Assembly (NCBI GenBank): GCA_037951165.1
Contig: JBBDHG010000104.1
Coordinates: 298,001 to 362,000, forward strand
Direction: 5' to 3'
DNA: 64,000 nucleotides
Source: Lophius americanus
Lineage: Eukaryota; Chordata; Actinopteri; Lophiiformes; Lophiidae
This document shows positions 62,070 through 64,000 of this stretch, piece after piece. Numbering within the stretch: the stretch's first letter is position 1; every line of letters starts with the position of its first letter. The position numbers and the translations under genes were made by a program. The notes below the pieces were generated by a model. The model was not told the origin of the DNA. It worked only from the letters and a program-made list of their open reading frames with translations, and ran no database searches.

Positions 62070-62775
62070 AGTTGGTAGAATAAAGTCAGAATCCTGAGAT
62101 TAAAGTTAGAATCCTGAGATTAAAGTTAGAATCCTGAGGTTAAAGTCAAAATTCTGAAAATAAAGGGAATGGGAAGATTAAAACCTGAATTCGGAGAATA
62201 AAGTTAGAATTCTGAGTTGGCTCAGACGGTAGAATAAGGTCAGAATCCTGAGATTAATGTTAGAATTCAGAAAATAAGTTAATAGTGAAATAAAGTCAGA
62301 ATTCTGAGAATAAAGTCAGAATTCTGAGAATAAAGTCAGAATTCTGAGAATAAAGTGAATAGTGAGAATGAAGTCAGAATCCTGAGATTAAAGTTAGAAT
62401 CCTGAGGTTAAAGTCAAAATTCTGAAAATAAACGGAATGGGAAGATTAAAACCAGAATTCGGAGAATAAAGTTAGAATTCTGAGAGTTGGCTCAGACGGT
62501 AGAATAAGGTCAGAATCCTGAGATTAATGTTAGAATTCAGAAAATAAGTTAATAGTGAAATAAAGTCAGAATTCTGAGAATGAAGTTAGAATCCTGTGGT
62601 TAAAGTCAAAATTCTGTAAATTAAGTGAATATTTAGAATAAAGTCAGAATTCTGAGAATAAAGTCAGAATTCTGAGGTTAAAGTCAAAATTCTGTAAATA
62701 AAGTCAGAATTATGAGAATAAAGTCAGAATTCTGAAATTAAAGTGAATATTGAGAACAAAGTCAGAATTCTCGAC
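62070..62775. repeat. 20-bp EcoRI-palindrome array, copy 3
   Basis: About 30 degenerate units of TCAGAATTCTGAGAATAAAG and variants. Some larger blocks are duplicated: the stretch with CTCAGACGGTAGAATAAGGT occurs twice, about 270 bases apart, pointing to higher-order duplication. Confidence 0.95.
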
Positions 62776-62784
62776 TTACTAAAA

Positions 62785-63145
62785 ACATGCAAAACATTTG
62801 GTAAAGGTTGAGTTAGTCTATTTAAAGTGGACTAATTTCCATGTAATACAAAATTTCATCATAAAATAATATAGATCCGGTTTTTCTTTTGACTGTTTAA
62901 AAACATACTTGACCAAACAGTTAATAATAATAATAACAGGTAAGATCAGATAACAGCATCAATACAAAATAGAATAATATAAAAATATGACCGAAAAGCA
63001 GCAATGTTAATTAAAAGTTATAGGTTCTCCTAAAAGGTAATTTTGTTGAAAACTTAGATTGTCCAAGATCTCAAATTAATGAAAAAATATGCAAAGAAAT
63101 AATTTTTTTAAACACTTGATGAGGGCATGAAAGGGTTAAATAGCA
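62785..63145 (-). mobile_element. composite repeat, AT-rich part only, copy 6
   Basis: Matches the AT-rich half of copies 1, 3 and 5 (TCCATGTAATACAAAATTTC, AACATACTTGACCAAACA, ATGAAAGGGTTAA) without the reverse-transcriptase part. It directly abuts the EcoRI-palindrome array. Confidence 0.7.
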
Positions 63146-63649
63146 GTTTTGTCTGCAATCAGAATTGCTGACAGTTATTTTTGTTGTTAATCTACAAGAA
63201 TACAACAATGAATTTATGTTATTTCTGCGCATATTCTTTAGTTCTAGAAAAACGTCTCTCCTCTGCCAATTAATGACTATAAACTCACAAGATACATTTG
63301 TTTGAATTTCTTTTCTTTCTTTCTTTCGTCAATCCAGTCTGTCGTAACTGAAATCCTATCGTAGAAGTGAACTTGTTGAAATATATTTAAGGTCATGGTG
63401 ATCTTCAAATCCCTCTCATCCCTCCCCCCAATCCCCCCCTCCCCTAAATCATGACATAAAGTCTGAGCACAGAACTTTCCAGTTTCCCTCTTTCTTAGAC
63501 AGCACATGTCAGAATCCACTCCTTCTGGGAAGAAAGTCCTGATCCGTAACTTCCCATCAGAACAGACACTTCCAGTTCTTATCAACGCACGCATCACATT
63601 CCCATGCTGACTCAACATCCCTGAAATATGATGCTCTCCCTGACTCCCT

Positions 63650-63985
63650 CCCTCCTCGCTCGCCCATCTTTGCGAGGCTGCAAAGAAATCCCTCCTCTGT
63701 ATCTATGGGAATGCGCGAGCAGGTCGGTGGGTAAACTCAGCAGTGGGTCAGACAGGAGAGGAAAGAAGGAGAGGGGAGAGTTTGTGTGTGTGTGTGTGTG
63801 TGCGTTTATGAGTGTGTGTGTGTGTGTGTGAGCGCTGCTGCATCGCTGAGCTCTGGAGACCGGAGGCGAGGAGAGCTGGAGCGTTTGTCCTTGAGAATGA
63901 CTGACTGACTGACTGCAGCTGTAGAGCGAAGAAGCAGCCATCCAGCCGGTGGATGAACCTGACAGTGAGTACTGAGCAGTGAGAT
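63650..63985 (+). promoter_or_regulatory. probable promoter and 5' exon of the next gene (esrrg-like position)
   Basis: A GC-rich patch with CGCTCGCCC and GCGCGAGC-like words, a (GT)n run at 63786-63830, then a GA-rich leader and a usable donor, CTGACA/GTGAGT at 63966. It faces right, out of the window. In human, ESRRG lies downstream of GPATCH2 on the same strand, so an esrrg 5' exon is a reasonable guess. The sequence itself shows no coding evidence. Confidence 0.35.
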
Positions 63986-64000
63986 GAGCGGATGGCAGAA

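Overview
The window is vertebrate nuclear DNA, almost certainly from a ray-finned (teleost) fish. The evidence is multi-exon genes with GT-AG introns, proteins that read clearly as vertebrate orthologues, very abundant microsatellites, and fish-type LINE and MITE debris. I see no bacterial, organellar or viral genes, no CRISPR array and no tRNA or rRNA gene. Exons were assembled by hand from splice signals and reading frame. For itsn2, gnpat, lpin1 and gpatch2 the exon phases all close, which supports the models.

Layout, left to right. (1) 1-8.6 kb: the 3' part of itsn2 (+ strand), coding the DH, PH and C2 domains of intersectin-2; earlier exons lie left of the window. (2) 10.1-11.2 kb: a fam228-family gene (- strand) with an early stop. 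(3) 15.1-16.6 kb: a two-exon gene (+) for a 193-residue protein I do not recognise, with an N-terminal membrane anchor. (4) 17.7-25.9 kb: gnpat (-), the peroxisomal acyltransferase that starts ether-lipid synthesis, complete except for its first exon(s). (5) 30.8-45.5 kb: lpin1 (-), all 19 coding exons plus a probable non-coding first exon and promoter. (6) 52.3-60.4 kb: gpatch2 (+), all 10 coding exons. (7) 63.7-64.0 kb: a probable promoter and 5' exon of the next gene (+).

The order joins genes that in human lie on 2p23-p25 (ITSN2, FAM228, LPIN1) and on 1q41-q42 (GNPAT, GPATCH2). gnpat and lpin1 are adjacent, on the same strand, and both act in glycerolipid synthesis (acylation of dihydroxyacetone phosphate, and dephosphorylation of phosphatidic acid). 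Nothing in the sequence shows that they are co-regulated.

Much of the rest is repeats: a 0.9-kb CT-rich array, a 25-bp minisatellite inside itsn2, four arrays of a roughly 20-bp motif built on ACTTTATTCTC, several short inverted-repeat elements present in two or more copies, and six copies of a composite repeat carrying a LINE reverse-transcriptase fragment. I found no convincing new biological system. The best leads are unusual features of gnpat (a GC-AG intron, a changed acyltransferase motif and an unusual C-terminal targeting signal), the unrecognised 193-residue protein, and the dispersed inverted-repeat families.
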